This document shows, in pieces, positions 16,360-24,383 of a stretch of 64,000 bases of DNA; position 1 is the first letter of the stretch; each line of letters starts with the position of its first letter. The stretch covers positions 1,112,976 to 1,176,975 of the forward strand of contig NZ_JAODPB010000001.1 in the NCBI RefSeq assembly GCF_025770735.1, read 5' to 3'. Under the pieces are notes generated by a model, which was given only the letters and a program-made list of their open reading frames with translations, was not told the origin of the DNA and made no database searches. This DNA is from Shouchella tritolerans. Lineage in GTDB: Bacteria > Bacillota > Bacilli > Bacillales > Bacillaceae_D. The position numbers and the translations under genes were made by a program.

Positions 16360-16988
16360 ATGCGGAGACGTCTACGATCTATAGAGATGAATTGGCCAAC
16401 ATTGTATTTGTAAAACAAGGCAGGAATATAGCGCTAAACAACACTCCTGAGAATTGGGAACTAATTGGCAAGGGCAGGAGTGCATACGTCTTTAAAATAA
16501 CAGGGGAACAGCGGGCGATCAAAGTGTTTTATCCGCCGTTCGAGCATTTGGCGATGGAAGAGGCACGCAACTATGAGAAAGTAGCGGGTATTTCGTTTTT
16601 CCCTCGCCTTTACGAAGCGGGTGAAGGATACTTAGTCATGGATTTCATTCGTGGGAAAACGTTTTTTGACTGCTTAGCAGAAGGCGTGGCAATTACGAGG
16701 GACCATGTTGCCCAAGTCGACAAAGCCCTTGAATTGGCAAGGAGCACCGGCTTAAATCCGTCTGACATCCACTTGCATAACTTGCTGCTGACAGAAACAG
16801 GCGCTGTCCGCTTAATTGATATTGCTCGTTTTTCCCAAAAAAAGCAATGCACACAATGGCAAGACTTAAAAAGAGGTTATGAGCGCCATTATGGACAACG
16901 TTATTTTCCGAAACGAGTGCCAAAGTGGTTGATGCGGATTGTCGCCTATTTCTATCAGTTGCGAAAACGTTTGAACGGCAAACAGTAA
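16356..16988 (+). CDS. Protein-kinase-like protein (YrzF/Rio-like)
   Basis: The 210-residue protein is a compact kinase fold. It has a Gly-rich loop (GKGRSAYVFKI), a likely ATP-binding Lys in RAIKVF, a hinge region (YLVMDFIRGKTF), a catalytic-loop equivalent (PSDIHLHNLLL) and a metal-binding motif LIDIARF in place of DFG. This matches small bacterial Ser/Thr kinase-like proteins such as YrzF. The ATG at 16356 overlaps the stop of the 40-residue peptide. Control by a manganese riboswitch is unusual for this family; phosphorylation targets are unknown. Confidence 0.8.
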   Translation: MNAETSTIYRDELANIVFVKQGRNIALNNTPENWELIGKGRSAYVFKITGEQRAIKVFYPPFEHLAMEEARNYEKVAGISFFPRLYEAGEGYLVMDFIRGKTFFDCLAEGVAITRDHVAQVDKALELARSTGLNPSDIHLHNLLLTETGAVRLIDIARFSQKKQCTQWQDLKRGYERHYGQRYFPKRVPKWLMRIVAYFYQLRKRLNGKQ

Positions 16989-17020
16989 GCTAGCCCGAAA
17001 AAAGCAATGCCATTGTCCGT

Positions 17021-17530
17021 CTAGTGATTTCTCTGTTCTTTTAATTGGGCAATATCAGGAGAACCGAGGGCGCGGTTCCAGTCAACGAGCTCGATCTTTT
17101 CTCGGTTTAACGTCTGATGAATCGCTTCTGCCAATGTGGTTTTGGCCAAGCTAGCCATGTATTGTTCTTGCGCTTCCAGAAAAATGGCTTCAAGCCGTTT
17201 TGAACCGGCTTCTGCTGCAGGAGTCTCAGGGAAAACATATTGGATCAAGCCTTCTGTCTGGAAGAATGGGCTTGTTCCTTCAATGGCTTCAAGAATATCA
17301 AGCATGGTGATCGCTTCAGGCGATTTGGCGAGGGCGAAGCCACCGCTATTGCCAGGCACGCTCGTAATGAGCTTGCTGATGACAAGTTTGCGCATAATTT
17401 TCTTTAAATAAGAAGGAGAAACGCGGAGACGGGCGGAAATGGTATCGCTTTTGACGTGTTGCTGCCCTGTTTGCGTTGCTAAAATGACAAGGATACAAAC
17501 AGCTTGTTCAACCCCGCTTTTAATTTTCAT
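17021..17530 (-). CDS. Rrf2-family transcriptional regulator (YwnA-like)
   Basis: The 169-residue protein has the Rrf2 winged helix (SDTISARLRVSPSYLKKIMRKL) and the wing sequence SVPGNSGGFALAKSPEAITMLDILEAIEG. The three clustered cysteines that hold Fe-S clusters in IscR or NsrR are absent, which places it nearer to YwnA or CymR-like members. ATG 17530 is chosen with AAGGTG nine bases upstream. It is convergent with the kinase-like gene and divergent from the MBL-fold gene, a likely target. Confidence 0.88.
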   Translation of the reverse strand: MKIKSGVEQAVCILVILATQTGQQHVKSDTISARLRVSPSYLKKIMRKLVISKLITSVPGNSGGFALAKSPEAITMLDILEAIEGTSPFFQTEGLIQYVFPETPAAEAGSKRLEAIFLEAQEQYMASLAKTTLAEAIHQTLNREKIELVDWNRALGSPDIAQLKEQRNH

Positions 17531-17659
17531 TCGCTTGCACACCTTTCTACAAAAAGGTTGTTCGTTTTCCACTATACGGCTAGTTGGTGAGAAAATGCAA
17601 TCCTGTTTTTAGAGGGGCAAGTTATGGTATTTTTAATAGAAAGAAAGGAAGGTGCATTC

Positions 17660-18388
17660 GTGTTTACTTTTATTGGTTGTGGCAGTGCGTTTCATACAAA
17701 ACTAGGCAATAACGGCATCATGGCAAAAGAAAGTGGCCAGCTTTTTTTGATTGATTGCGGCAGCTCTACGTTTCATCGTTTGCAATCGTTTCATGTATTA
17801 GACGGGGTTAAGACGATACACGTCGCCATGACCCACACTCACCCTGACCATATAGGCTCCCTTGGCGATTTGATTTTTTACTCCTATTTTAAAATGGAAC
17901 CAGCATTTCAAGCAAAAGTAACAGTGCTAGCACCTAAAGCATTGCTGCCGGCGATAAAGGCAGTGTTGAAAGGAAATGGAGTAGACGATACCCATGTCTT
18001 TTGGCAAGAAATAAAAGATGCCTATATGTACGAAGGCTGCGGCGGGATCGAGCTTGTACCTGTACAAGTGCAGCATGCTGAAAATCTGCTTTGCTTTGGC
18101 TACGAAATTAACACGAAAGGCAACCACATTTACTATAGCGGCGATGCCAATGCAATCAGCGCCGACGTGTTGCAAAAATTAAAAGCAGGACAATATGACG
18201 TCTTTTACCAAGACACATGCACGGCCGATTATCCAGGAAATGTCCACTTGTCCTTACGTAAGCTGATCGAACTTGTCCCTGAAGAGAACCGGTCTGTTGT
18301 GTGCTGCATGCATGTAGATGAGGAATTCGATTTAGCCTACGCAAAAAAACAAGGATTTCAAACGGCAACCGATTATTTGATTTCGTGA
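17660..18388 (+). CDS. Metallo-beta-lactamase-fold hydrolase
   Basis: The 242-residue protein has the zinc motif THTHPDH, with ligands His59, His61, Asp63 and His64, further ligand candidates in YYSGDANAIS, and a final His in CCMHVDEEFD. The layout resembles RNase Z/phosphodiesterase-type MBL proteins, but the substrate is unknown. The GTG at 17660 is preferred because AAGGAAGG lies seven bases before it; the ATG at 17624 has no site. It is divergent from the Rrf2 regulator gene. Confidence 0.85.
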   Translation: MFTFIGCGSAFHTKLGNNGIMAKESGQLFLIDCGSSTFHRLQSFHVLDGVKTIHVAMTHTHPDHIGSLGDLIFYSYFKMEPAFQAKVTVLAPKALLPAIKAVLKGNGVDDTHVFWQEIKDAYMYEGCGGIELVPVQVQHAENLLCFGYEINTKGNHIYYSGDANAISADVLQKLKAGQYDVFYQDTCTADYPGNVHLSLRKLIELVPEENRSVVCCMHVDEEFDLAYAKKQGFQTATDYLIS

Positions 18389-18403
18389 TCGCGTTTTTGT
18401 TGA

Positions 18404-18433
18404 TTGACAACGTTTGCAATAAGCTCCTATACT
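18404..18433 (+). promoter_or_regulatory. Promoter of the KDPG aldolase gene with cre site
   Basis: TTGACA (18404-18409), an 18-base spacer and TATACT (18428-18433) form a strong promoter. TGACAACGTTTGCA at 18405-18418 matches 12 of 14 cre positions and covers the -35, so CcpA repression is likely. Confidence 0.7.
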
Positions 18434-18475
18434 AATGAAGATCCAAGTACAAAGACAACTGTGGAGGGTTTCCCT

Positions 18476-19111
18476 ATGAGTTTAGACAAGCTTTTGTCTT
18501 CTGGGGTAGTGGCTGTTATGAGAAAGCTGCCTGTTGAAGACATTGAAAACATTGCCAGTGCGCTCATTGAGGGTGGCATTAGCGGTTTAGAAATTACGCT
18601 CGATTCAGACGATGCTTTAGGTGTGATCGAGCGCTTAAGCAAGCTCGTTGGCGAACGTGCTGTCGTCGGTGCCGGTACAGTGTTAAGTTCAGAACAAGCT
18701 GAAGCGGCCATTGACGCTGGGGCTAAGTTTGTATTTGCCCCTATTCTCGACAAAGGTACGATTGAAGTGGCGAAACGGCGGGAGACGATTGTCATTCCTG
18801 GCGTGTTTACGCCTACGGAAGCCTACCAGGCAGTAAAATGGGGCGCTGATGTCGTGAAAGTGTTTCCTGCTGATTGCGTTGGTCCTTCTTTTATCAAATC
18901 AGTGAAAGGGCCACTGCCGATGGTGCGGATGATGCCGACAGGGGGCGTTGATTTAACCAACTTAGCCTCGTTTATAAAAGCTGGCGCAGTTGCAGTCGGT
19001 GCAGGAGGCTCTTTGCTCGACAAAAACATCATCGCTGCCCGCGATTGGCCGCGTTTGACGGAACTCGCTAAGCAATATGTCGATTGTGCGCAAACGGCAA
19101 GGGGCAACTAA
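18476..19111 (+). CDS. kdgA: Bifunctional KDPG/KHG aldolase
   Basis: This enzyme cleaves 2-keto-3-deoxy-6-phosphogluconate (and 4-hydroxy-2-oxoglutarate) to pyruvate and an aldehyde, serving uronate and gluconate breakdown. The 211-residue protein keeps the family length, Glu39 (GLEITL), the phosphate-binding MPTGGV loop and the Schiff-base Lys128 in DVVKVFPAD. GTGGAGGG is eight bases before the ATG at 18476. The gene is alone, without kdgK or uronate isomerase nearby, and has a promoter with an overlapping cre site. Confidence 0.92.
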   Translation: MSLDKLLSSGVVAVMRKLPVEDIENIASALIEGGISGLEITLDSDDALGVIERLSKLVGERAVVGAGTVLSSEQAEAAIDAGAKFVFAPILDKGTIEVAKRRETIVIPGVFTPTEAYQAVKWGADVVKVFPADCVGPSFIKSVKGPLPMVRMMPTGGVDLTNLASFIKAGAVAVGAGGSLLDKNIIAARDWPRLTELAKQYVDCAQTARGN

Positions 19112-19213
19112 AACAGCGATTGTCCCCATTAAGCAACGAAGCTTAATATTGAAAACAAGAGCAATGATTCATAGATAAAGGAATTTGTCCAAGACTGGCG
19201 GGAACCAATGATT

Positions 19214-19242
19214 AAGAGCGTCTAAAAAGATGCTCTTTTTTT
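19214..19242 (+). terminator. Rho-independent terminator after kdgA
   Basis: AAGAGCGTCT (19214-19223) pairs with AGATGCTCTT (19228-19237) around an AAAA loop, followed by a T run. It lies about 100 bases after the aldolase stop. Confidence 0.8.
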
Positions 19243-19298
19243 GTTTTTTACTATTTCTCTCAATGCTTGCCTGTGTGGGGAAAAATTGTTCACAAATG

Positions 19299-19362
19299 TG
19301 TAAAGATATGTTTACATTTTTACGCAAACGGGCATATCATAATATGTAAAGATATATTTACT
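19299..19362 (+). promoter_or_regulatory. Promoter with two matching operators before the XRE gene
   Basis: TGTAAAGATATGTTTACA (19299-19316) and TGTAAAGATATATTTACT (19345-19362) share a TGTAAA-N6-TTTAC palindrome with centres 46 bp apart. TTTACA of the first site can serve as -35 with TATCAT (19335-19340) as -10. Autorepression by the XRE protein just downstream is the likely purpose. Confidence 0.6.
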
Positions 19363-19380
19363 TTTTTGAGGTGATGGGTA

Positions 19381-19587
19381 ATGGCAGTGGAAAACAAAAT
19401 CCGAGCCATCCGAAAACAAAAAGGGATCACGCAGGTTCAAATGGCACAAGATTTACGTATCACCAGACAAACGATCAATGCGATTGAAAAACATAAATAC
19501 AATCCAAGTTTAGAACTTGCCCTTAAGTTGATCCATTATTTCGATGTCCCGATTGATGAGCTTTTTACATTAAAGGAGGATGAATAA
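19381..19587 (+). CDS. Small XRE-family HTH regulator
   Basis: The 68-residue protein is a single helix-turn-helix domain (IRAIRKQKGITQVQMAQDL, then ITRQTINAIEKHKYNPSLEL). It is of the short YvaO/YgzD-like type that pairs with membrane-protein genes. GAGGTG precedes the ATG. Two TGTAAA-type palindromes upstream are probable autoregulatory operators. The next gene, a membrane protein, begins at the end of this one but is frameshifted. Confidence 0.9.
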   Translation: MAVENKIRAIRKQKGITQVQMAQDLRITRQTINAIEKHKYNPSLELALKLIHYFDVPIDELFTLKEDE

Positions 19588-19588
19588 C

Positions 19589-19976
19589 ATGACACGGCAA
19601 AAAGGTTTGGCATGGTTGCTTATTTTCGTTTCTTCTTTAGTAGGCGGGTTTTTAGCAATTTACTTCCTGAATGACGGACATGAATATACGATGCTATTTG
19701 CCATCGCAGGCGGCGTTTTACTGGCGTTATCATTTACTTCATTAGTGTCCGTTCACGAAAAGACAAAAAAGTGCCAACATCCGATGAACGCTCTGAATTT
19801 CTAGCAGAACGTTTTTTAGCAATCGCATTCATAGCGGTCTTGTTTATCAGTGCCCTATTATTGATTGGGCTCATGATAATGGCTATACGTCCATTCAGGT
19901 GGGAACATTGTTAATTTATCTCATGCTCGTTTTCTTTGGATTAGGCATTGGTGTAGTTGTAGCCAAGAGGATCTAA
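19589..19976 (+). pseudogene. Frameshifted multi-span membrane protein (DUF2178-like)
   Basis: The first frame (ATG 19589, AAGGAGG nine bases upstream) gives two transmembrane helices and stops at 19804. Shifting frame at the A-run 19765-19770 continues as VPTSDERSEFLAERFLAIAF with a third helix. Shifting again near 19850-19866 gives DWAHDNGYTSIQ, a fourth helix and a natural stop at 19976. The rejoined protein of about 128 residues looks like the four-helix DUF2178-type partner of small XRE regulators. Two frameshifts mean decay, or base-call errors. Confidence 0.7.
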
Positions 19977-20119
19977 GGAAACATTAGTAAAAGAGAGGAT
20001 TTGTTATCAGTTTTTACAATCAAGGAACGTTTATCAAAAGGGGGAGAACGCGCCTTGTCAGGGAGAAAAAAGTAGACAGTTGAAAATTGAATTTCCCAAC
20101 TGCCTAACGGTTTGTTGTG

Positions 20120-21319
20120 TTATAGCGGACCTTCGTAATAGACATCTAGCCAGTTAAATAAGACCGAGGTATCTCCCTTATTAACAAATTGCCCTTCGTA
20201 CACGGTTTCGCTGGAGCTTAAGTGAATGGCTTTAATGAATGCAAGTGTGTCTTGGTGTTGTAAATCTACGGCAAACACATACAACACCCCGTCTTTACAG
20301 GCAACACCAGCTACTTCTCCATCGATCTCAATGGTGGTTGCTTCAGGAAGCGTTCCATCAAGTTCTTCTAAATTAATAAGTTGATACGATAAGTAGCTTC
20401 CATCGTACTGTAAAATCATTAGTTCGTTCCCTACTTGAAAACGTTCATAGCCAATCATGTCATCTATAGCCAAAGCTCGTTGATCTTCCTCGCTTTTATC
20501 ATTGCTTTTAGATAAGACATCAAGTTCCTCGCTGTCATAGTTGTACGAATAAACTTGAACGATTTCCGTATTTCCTTCAGGCGATACGTGTTCAATTGCC
20601 CAAGTTAAATAGCCGTTCGGCGAATAAAAGCTAGAAGGGTATGAGTCTAAGTAAATATCGGCTTTGCTTATGGTGCTTACGTAATCTTCAGAGCTACTAA
20701 AATGGGCCAGTTCCTGGCGTTCTTCAATTTGTTTGCTTTGAGGATCAATTTTGTAAAGGGAAACCACTTCACTGCTGCCAACGGATTCGAGCAATGTCAT
20801 ATGCAAAAGCGAATCGCGAATCTGGATGTCAAGCAAGTCAACTTGCTTAGTCGGCGTGGTTTCTATCTGAAAGTCCAAAGATTGCCCTTCCGAACGATCG
20901 AGCCAGCTAATTTGCAATGACGATGGTTTTTCGATCGGATGAGACTGGTAGGGAACATCAATATGGACAATAAAGTCTTGATCTACATATAGAGAGTTCC
21001 ATGTATCTTTTCCTCTAAAAAAGGAGCGGAACTGTTTTTGCAACTCATTGATCGCAGGATTTGGGGTAGCATCAAGGGATTCAAGAAAAGACGGCTTATT
21101 TGCCTTGCCATATAAAGGAACATTATGGGTGTTGTCCCCTTGCCCTTGTACGCCAAAACCATCAATGACGTCCTCTGAGCCAGATACCGTTTTAAGTTCA
21201 ATGCCATCAGCGATTTCCTTTATATCTTGCTGCTTAAGTGTGTAACTAATAGCCAACCAACTAAAGACGACAATACTAAACACAATCAATGTCATGCTAT
21301 ACCAATATCGTTTCATCAT
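20120..21319 (-). CDS. Membrane-anchored extracytoplasmic protein of the Ytr-like operon
   Basis: The 399-residue protein has one N-terminal transmembrane anchor (about residues 6-28) and a long acidic outer domain rich in beta-strand patterns (YLSYQLINLEE, ACKDGVLYVFAVD), suggesting a propeller-like sensor. It is distantly similar in layout to the protein at 23223-24383 of the same operon. GGAGG lies four bases before ATG 21319 and seven before the adjacent ATG 21316, so the true start may be the second. It is the last gene of a six-gene operon; its function is unknown. Confidence 0.68.
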   Translation of the reverse strand: MMKRYWYSMTLIVFSIVVFSWLAISYTLKQQDIKEIADGIELKTVSGSEDVIDGFGVQGQGDNTHNVPLYGKANKPSFLESLDATPNPAINELQKQFRSFFRGKDTWNSLYVDQDFIVHIDVPYQSHPIEKPSSLQISWLDRSEGQSLDFQIETTPTKQVDLLDIQIRDSLLHMTLLESVGSSEVVSLYKIDPQSKQIEERQELAHFSSSEDYVSTISKADIYLDSYPSSFYSPNGYLTWAIEHVSPEGNTEIVQVYSYNYDSEELDVLSKSNDKSEEDQRALAIDDMIGYERFQVGNELMILQYDGSYLSYQLINLEELDGTLPEATTIEIDGEVAGVACKDGVLYVFAVDLQHQDTLAFIKAIHLSSSETVYEGQFVNKGDTSVLFNWLDVYYEGPL

Positions 21320-21327
21320 AAAGCCTC

Positions 21328-22146
21328 CTACACCGTCACATATTTGGCAATTAGCCGTCTGGACAGCAGAAGATTAATGGCGATTAACAGAGTGACTAAC
21401 GCAATCGCCACAAAGAAAAGCTCTGAATCATAAATTCGCCCTGACAGCATTCCGAGAGGGACGGTCGCCGCACATAGGACGACCCCACCATAAGAAAGCG
21501 CAAAGGCAATCCCGATTAAGCGAAAAGACCGCTCAATTAAAACCATTGTAAAAATCGTCGTTAATGCGAACAGGCCACAGCCGAACATCATAAACAGATC
21601 AATCAAGTAGTTTTCGGTGTCAAACACATGAATAAAAACAAAATCAAGTGTTGTATTCAAACTGTCTGTCTGTAAAATTTCGTTTGGCAGCCGTAGCGAT
21701 AAAAACAAGTCCTGGAGTGGATACAGACACAATTGGAATGCATAAACGACGATCGCCATGAAAACGATGGCTGCTAGTTTAGCAAAATAAACGTGCATCC
21801 GGCTGTTTGGCAACATGAGTAGCCTGTGTATGAAAGGGTGGCTGCCGTACCACTCCCTATACCAAATCAACAACGCGTAACAAAAGAGGGCGCCAAATAG
21901 AAATAGCAACGGACCTACATAAAGGGAGCTGAATAAAAACGAGTTCATGGAAATAGGGCCGTTCTCCATTAAGAACTCAGCAGCGGTTCGCCCAGACGCC
22001 AAATGAGCGTTGTATTCCGTTAATGTACTTTGCGTGTAGATGAAAACGACAGCAAACTGCATGAGCGCAAACAAGCCAAGTGCTCCGAGAAACAAAGGCA
22101 TGACGCGCCTCAGTTCAAAATCAACCAACTTTAAATAGCTTTTCAT
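21328..22146 (-). CDS. ABC transporter membrane protein (Ytr-like)
   Basis: The 272-residue protein has about six transmembrane helices with a large first outer loop, the layout of ABC-2-type permeases such as YtrC/YtrD. Shared motifs with the permease at 24383-25204 (LLIWYREWYGSHPFIHRLLMLP against LLIWYRDWF and TRLLMLP) show the two are paralogues. Its start overlaps the stop of the ATPase gene by four bases, so they are translationally coupled and probably form one complex. The substrate is unknown. Confidence 0.82.
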   Translation of the reverse strand: MKSYLKLVDFELRRVMPLFLGALGLFALMQFAVVFIYTQSTLTEYNAHLASGRTAAEFLMENGPISMNSFLFSSLYVGPLLFLFGALFCYALLIWYREWYGSHPFIHRLLMLPNSRMHVYFAKLAAIVFMAIVVYAFQLCLYPLQDLFLSLRLPNEILQTDSLNTTLDFVFIHVFDTENYLIDLFMMFGCGLFALTTIFTMVLIERSFRLIGIAFALSYGGVVLCAATVPLGMLSGRIYDSELFFVAIALVTLLIAINLLLSRRLIAKYVTV

Positions 22147-22832
22147 GACTGGTATACCTCACGCATCACATCTTCAATCGATTTGCCTTCAGCTAGGCGC
22201 ATTTCTTCTGTATCGAACTGTTTGAGGACACGCCCTTCATCAAGAAAGACGACTTTGTCTATTAAATGTTCAATATCATTGATTTCATGAGTCGTGATGA
22301 TGACGCCGCGATCTTCGAGAAAGCCGCTGGAAAACAAATCGGTGATTTGTTCGCGACTGAAAATGTCAATGCCTGAAAACGGTTCATCCATAAGCACGTA
22401 GTGTGTATCTAGCGATAGGCCGAGGAGGAGGTTCACTTTGGCTGTATTCCCCTTCGATAAATCAGCAATTTTCGCCGCACGATCAAGTTTAAAGAATTTA
22501 ACGAGTTCATTGGCGCGCTCATCGTTCCAGCTTTTATAAAAGTCGCGCATAAAAACAATTGCTTTGTCAATCGTCATTGAGGGCGGCATCGGGATGACGT
22601 CAGGGATGAATGTCAACGTTTCATATCCCTTTGGCGATAGCTTGCTGCCGTCAATCTTGATTTCCCCGCTACTTATAGGCGTTAAGTTCGCAATCATTTT
22701 GAGGACAGTCGTCTTGCCGACGCCATTAATGCCGATAAGCGAAGTAATTTCCCCGCGTTTGGCCGTAAACGAGACGTTATGCAGCACTGCTTTGCGGCCA
22801 TATTTTTTCGATACGTTTTTCACTTCAATCAT
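22143..22832 (-). CDS. ABC transporter ATP-binding protein (YtrB-like)
   Basis: The 229-residue ATPase has Walker A GINGVGKTT (about residues 33-41), a degenerate signature LSKGN in place of LSGGQ, Walker B VLMDEPFSGID and the switch His in ITTHE. The LSKGN form is typical of YtrB-type ATPases controlled by GntR/YtrA regulators. It overlaps the regulator gene by eight bases and the permease gene by four. It likely energises one or both permeases of the operon. Confidence 0.92.
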   Translation of the reverse strand: MIEVKNVSKKYGRKAVLHNVSFTAKRGEITSLIGINGVGKTTVLKMIANLTPISSGEIKIDGSKLSPKGYETLTFIPDVIPMPPSMTIDKAIVFMRDFYKSWNDERANELVKFFKLDRAAKIADLSKGNTAKVNLLLGLSLDTHYVLMDEPFSGIDIFSREQITDLFSSGFLEDRGVIITTHEINDIEHLIDKVVFLDEGRVLKQFDTEEMRLAEGKSIEDVMREVYQS

Positions 22833-23208
22833 GTTCCGTTTCCCCTTCCTTATAGCGAGCTTGGATCATGGCAATGACTTCGTCGAGCGGAACTTGAATA
22901 GTGCGGATTGCTTGCAAAAATGTATCAACTGACTCCTGGATTAATTCATCACGGACTGAGTCAAGTACGTCTTGGTCATACGTAATCCGGCTAGGTTTGT
23001 TCCGTTCAGTATGAATCAACAATTGATCCTCCATTTCTTTATAGGCACGTTGTGCTGTGTTTGGATTGATTTTTAATGTCGCGCCAAGTTCTCGGCGCGA
23101 GGGGATTTCCTGCCCAGCAACAAGCTTCCCAGTAGCAATTTGCTCTTTAAAGTAGCGGACAACTTGTGCGTAAACGGGCTCGCGGGTGTTAAAATGAATA
23201 TTCATCAA
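22825..23208 (-). CDS. GntR-family regulator, YtrA subfamily
   Basis: The 127-residue protein is a GntR winged helix (YFKEQIATGKLVAGQEIPSR, then LKINPNTAQRAYKEMEDQ) with only a short C-terminal helix pair. This is the hallmark of the YtrA subfamily, which regulates adjacent ABC transporters and in Bacillus subtilis responds to cell-wall antibiotics. Its position inside the operon rather than first is unusual. The probable operator TGTATG-N12-CATACA lies near the operon promoter at 25223-25246. Confidence 0.92.
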   Translation of the reverse strand: MMNIHFNTREPVYAQVVRYFKEQIATGKLVAGQEIPSRRELGATLKINPNTAQRAYKEMEDQLLIHTERNKPSRITYDQDVLDSVRDELIQESVDTFLQAIRTIQVPLDEVIAMIQARYKEGETEHD

Positions 23209-23222
23209 GCGCTCCCTTCTTT

Positions 23223-24383
23223 TTATGCACGTTTTAGTTTATGGAAATAAAGATACCCATTTTCAGTTCCATATTCGGTTTTCCCATGATAGAGGATTTG
23301 TCCATCTTCTAGTTTAACTGTGTAAAAACTATAGCTGGAAACAATCGGATTTTCTTCTGGCATCGTTTCGTTTACAAGCAAGTGAAGAAAGCCGTTTTCC
23401 TCGGTGAAACCAACTAAATAGTGTTCTTCACTCTCTGTTAGTTCCTTTGGCAGCTCACCGATTGGCGTGAGCGTTTCTGGGGAATCAGCTTCAAAGCGGT
23501 AGACGACTTGGTTGTCCGTCTCCCCTAACAGTGTGACACTGCCGTCATCTGCTTCTGAAGCATTTACAATGTTTTGTCCGTTGCTTGTGTCGATTTCTGA
23601 CAAGCGGTTCGCTTTGAAATCGTAAAAAGCGAGCGATCCATTGATATTCAAAATGACTGCTGGCTGCTGTTTAAGGCCAATCAATACGTAGGCACTGTCG
23701 CTGGCAACCGAATCGGTGGCCAAATCGGCAAGAGCGGCTTCTTGCACAATCGCTTGTTTCTCCAAATCAATTACATAAAACAATAAGCGATCGCCATTTG
23801 GCGTTGAAGTCATTGTTTCCATAATGACGGAAACGGTACTGCCTTCCACATAAGCATAAGAAATATAACCTGTTTCTTCGCCATGATAGTCGTCAAGAGA
23901 AACAGTTGCCTGTATGGAATTGCCTGTGTTGTTCTCAAGGACTGTAATCAACATTTCCTGTTGATCTTGTTTGAGGCTAATAGCAGTAACCTGGTTATTT
24001 TCGTCATTCACGTCCGTGTAGGTATGAAGATGATTAAGTGGGCGAAATAAAGACCTATGTTCAAATGCCATTCGGTCATAGTAAGGGTCATACCTTGCGT
24101 CATAGCGTTCAAGCCATGACAATGGTTCACCAAAGGCGACAGTGTGCCCGTCTGTTTCAAATAAAAGCGAATTGCTTGCATAATCCTGCCATTTCTCCAA
24201 TGTGCCACTTAGCTGCACTCTTTCTAAATACGACTCATCGCCGGAAATGGTTTCCCATTCAAATGGGATCGGTTCAATGTCTAAACGGTCAGAAATGGCC
24301 ACATAAAAATAGGTGATTGTTACTGACAAAAACGCAATAAATACGAACAACACCATGTAGCGTTTACTGCTAACATGTTTCAT
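23223..24383 (-). CDS. Membrane-anchored extracytoplasmic protein of the Ytr-like operon
   Basis: The 386-residue protein has an N-terminal transmembrane anchor (about 9-30) and an acidic outer domain with repeated beta-strand and turn patterns (NGSLAFYDFKANRLSEIDT, LLGETDNQVVYRFEAD) suggesting a propeller-like fold. It overlaps the upstream permease gene by one base (TAATG), so it is tightly coupled to it. It has the same layout as the protein at 20120-21319, which follows the other permease, so the operon holds two permease-plus-sensor pairs. Function unknown. Confidence 0.7.
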   Translation of the reverse strand: MKHVSSKRYMVLFVFIAFLSVTITYFYVAISDRLDIEPIPFEWETISGDESYLERVQLSGTLEKWQDYASNSLLFETDGHTVAFGEPLSWLERYDARYDPYYDRMAFEHRSLFRPLNHLHTYTDVNDENNQVTAISLKQDQQEMLITVLENNTGNSIQATVSLDDYHGEETGYISYAYVEGSTVSVIMETMTSTPNGDRLLFYVIDLEKQAIVQEAALADLATDSVASDSAYVLIGLKQQPAVILNINGSLAFYDFKANRLSEIDTSNGQNIVNASEADDGSVTLLGETDNQVVYRFEADSPETLTPIGELPKELTESEEHYLVGFTEENGFLHLLVNETMPEENPIVSSYSFYTVKLEDGQILYHGKTEYGTENGYLYFHKLKRA

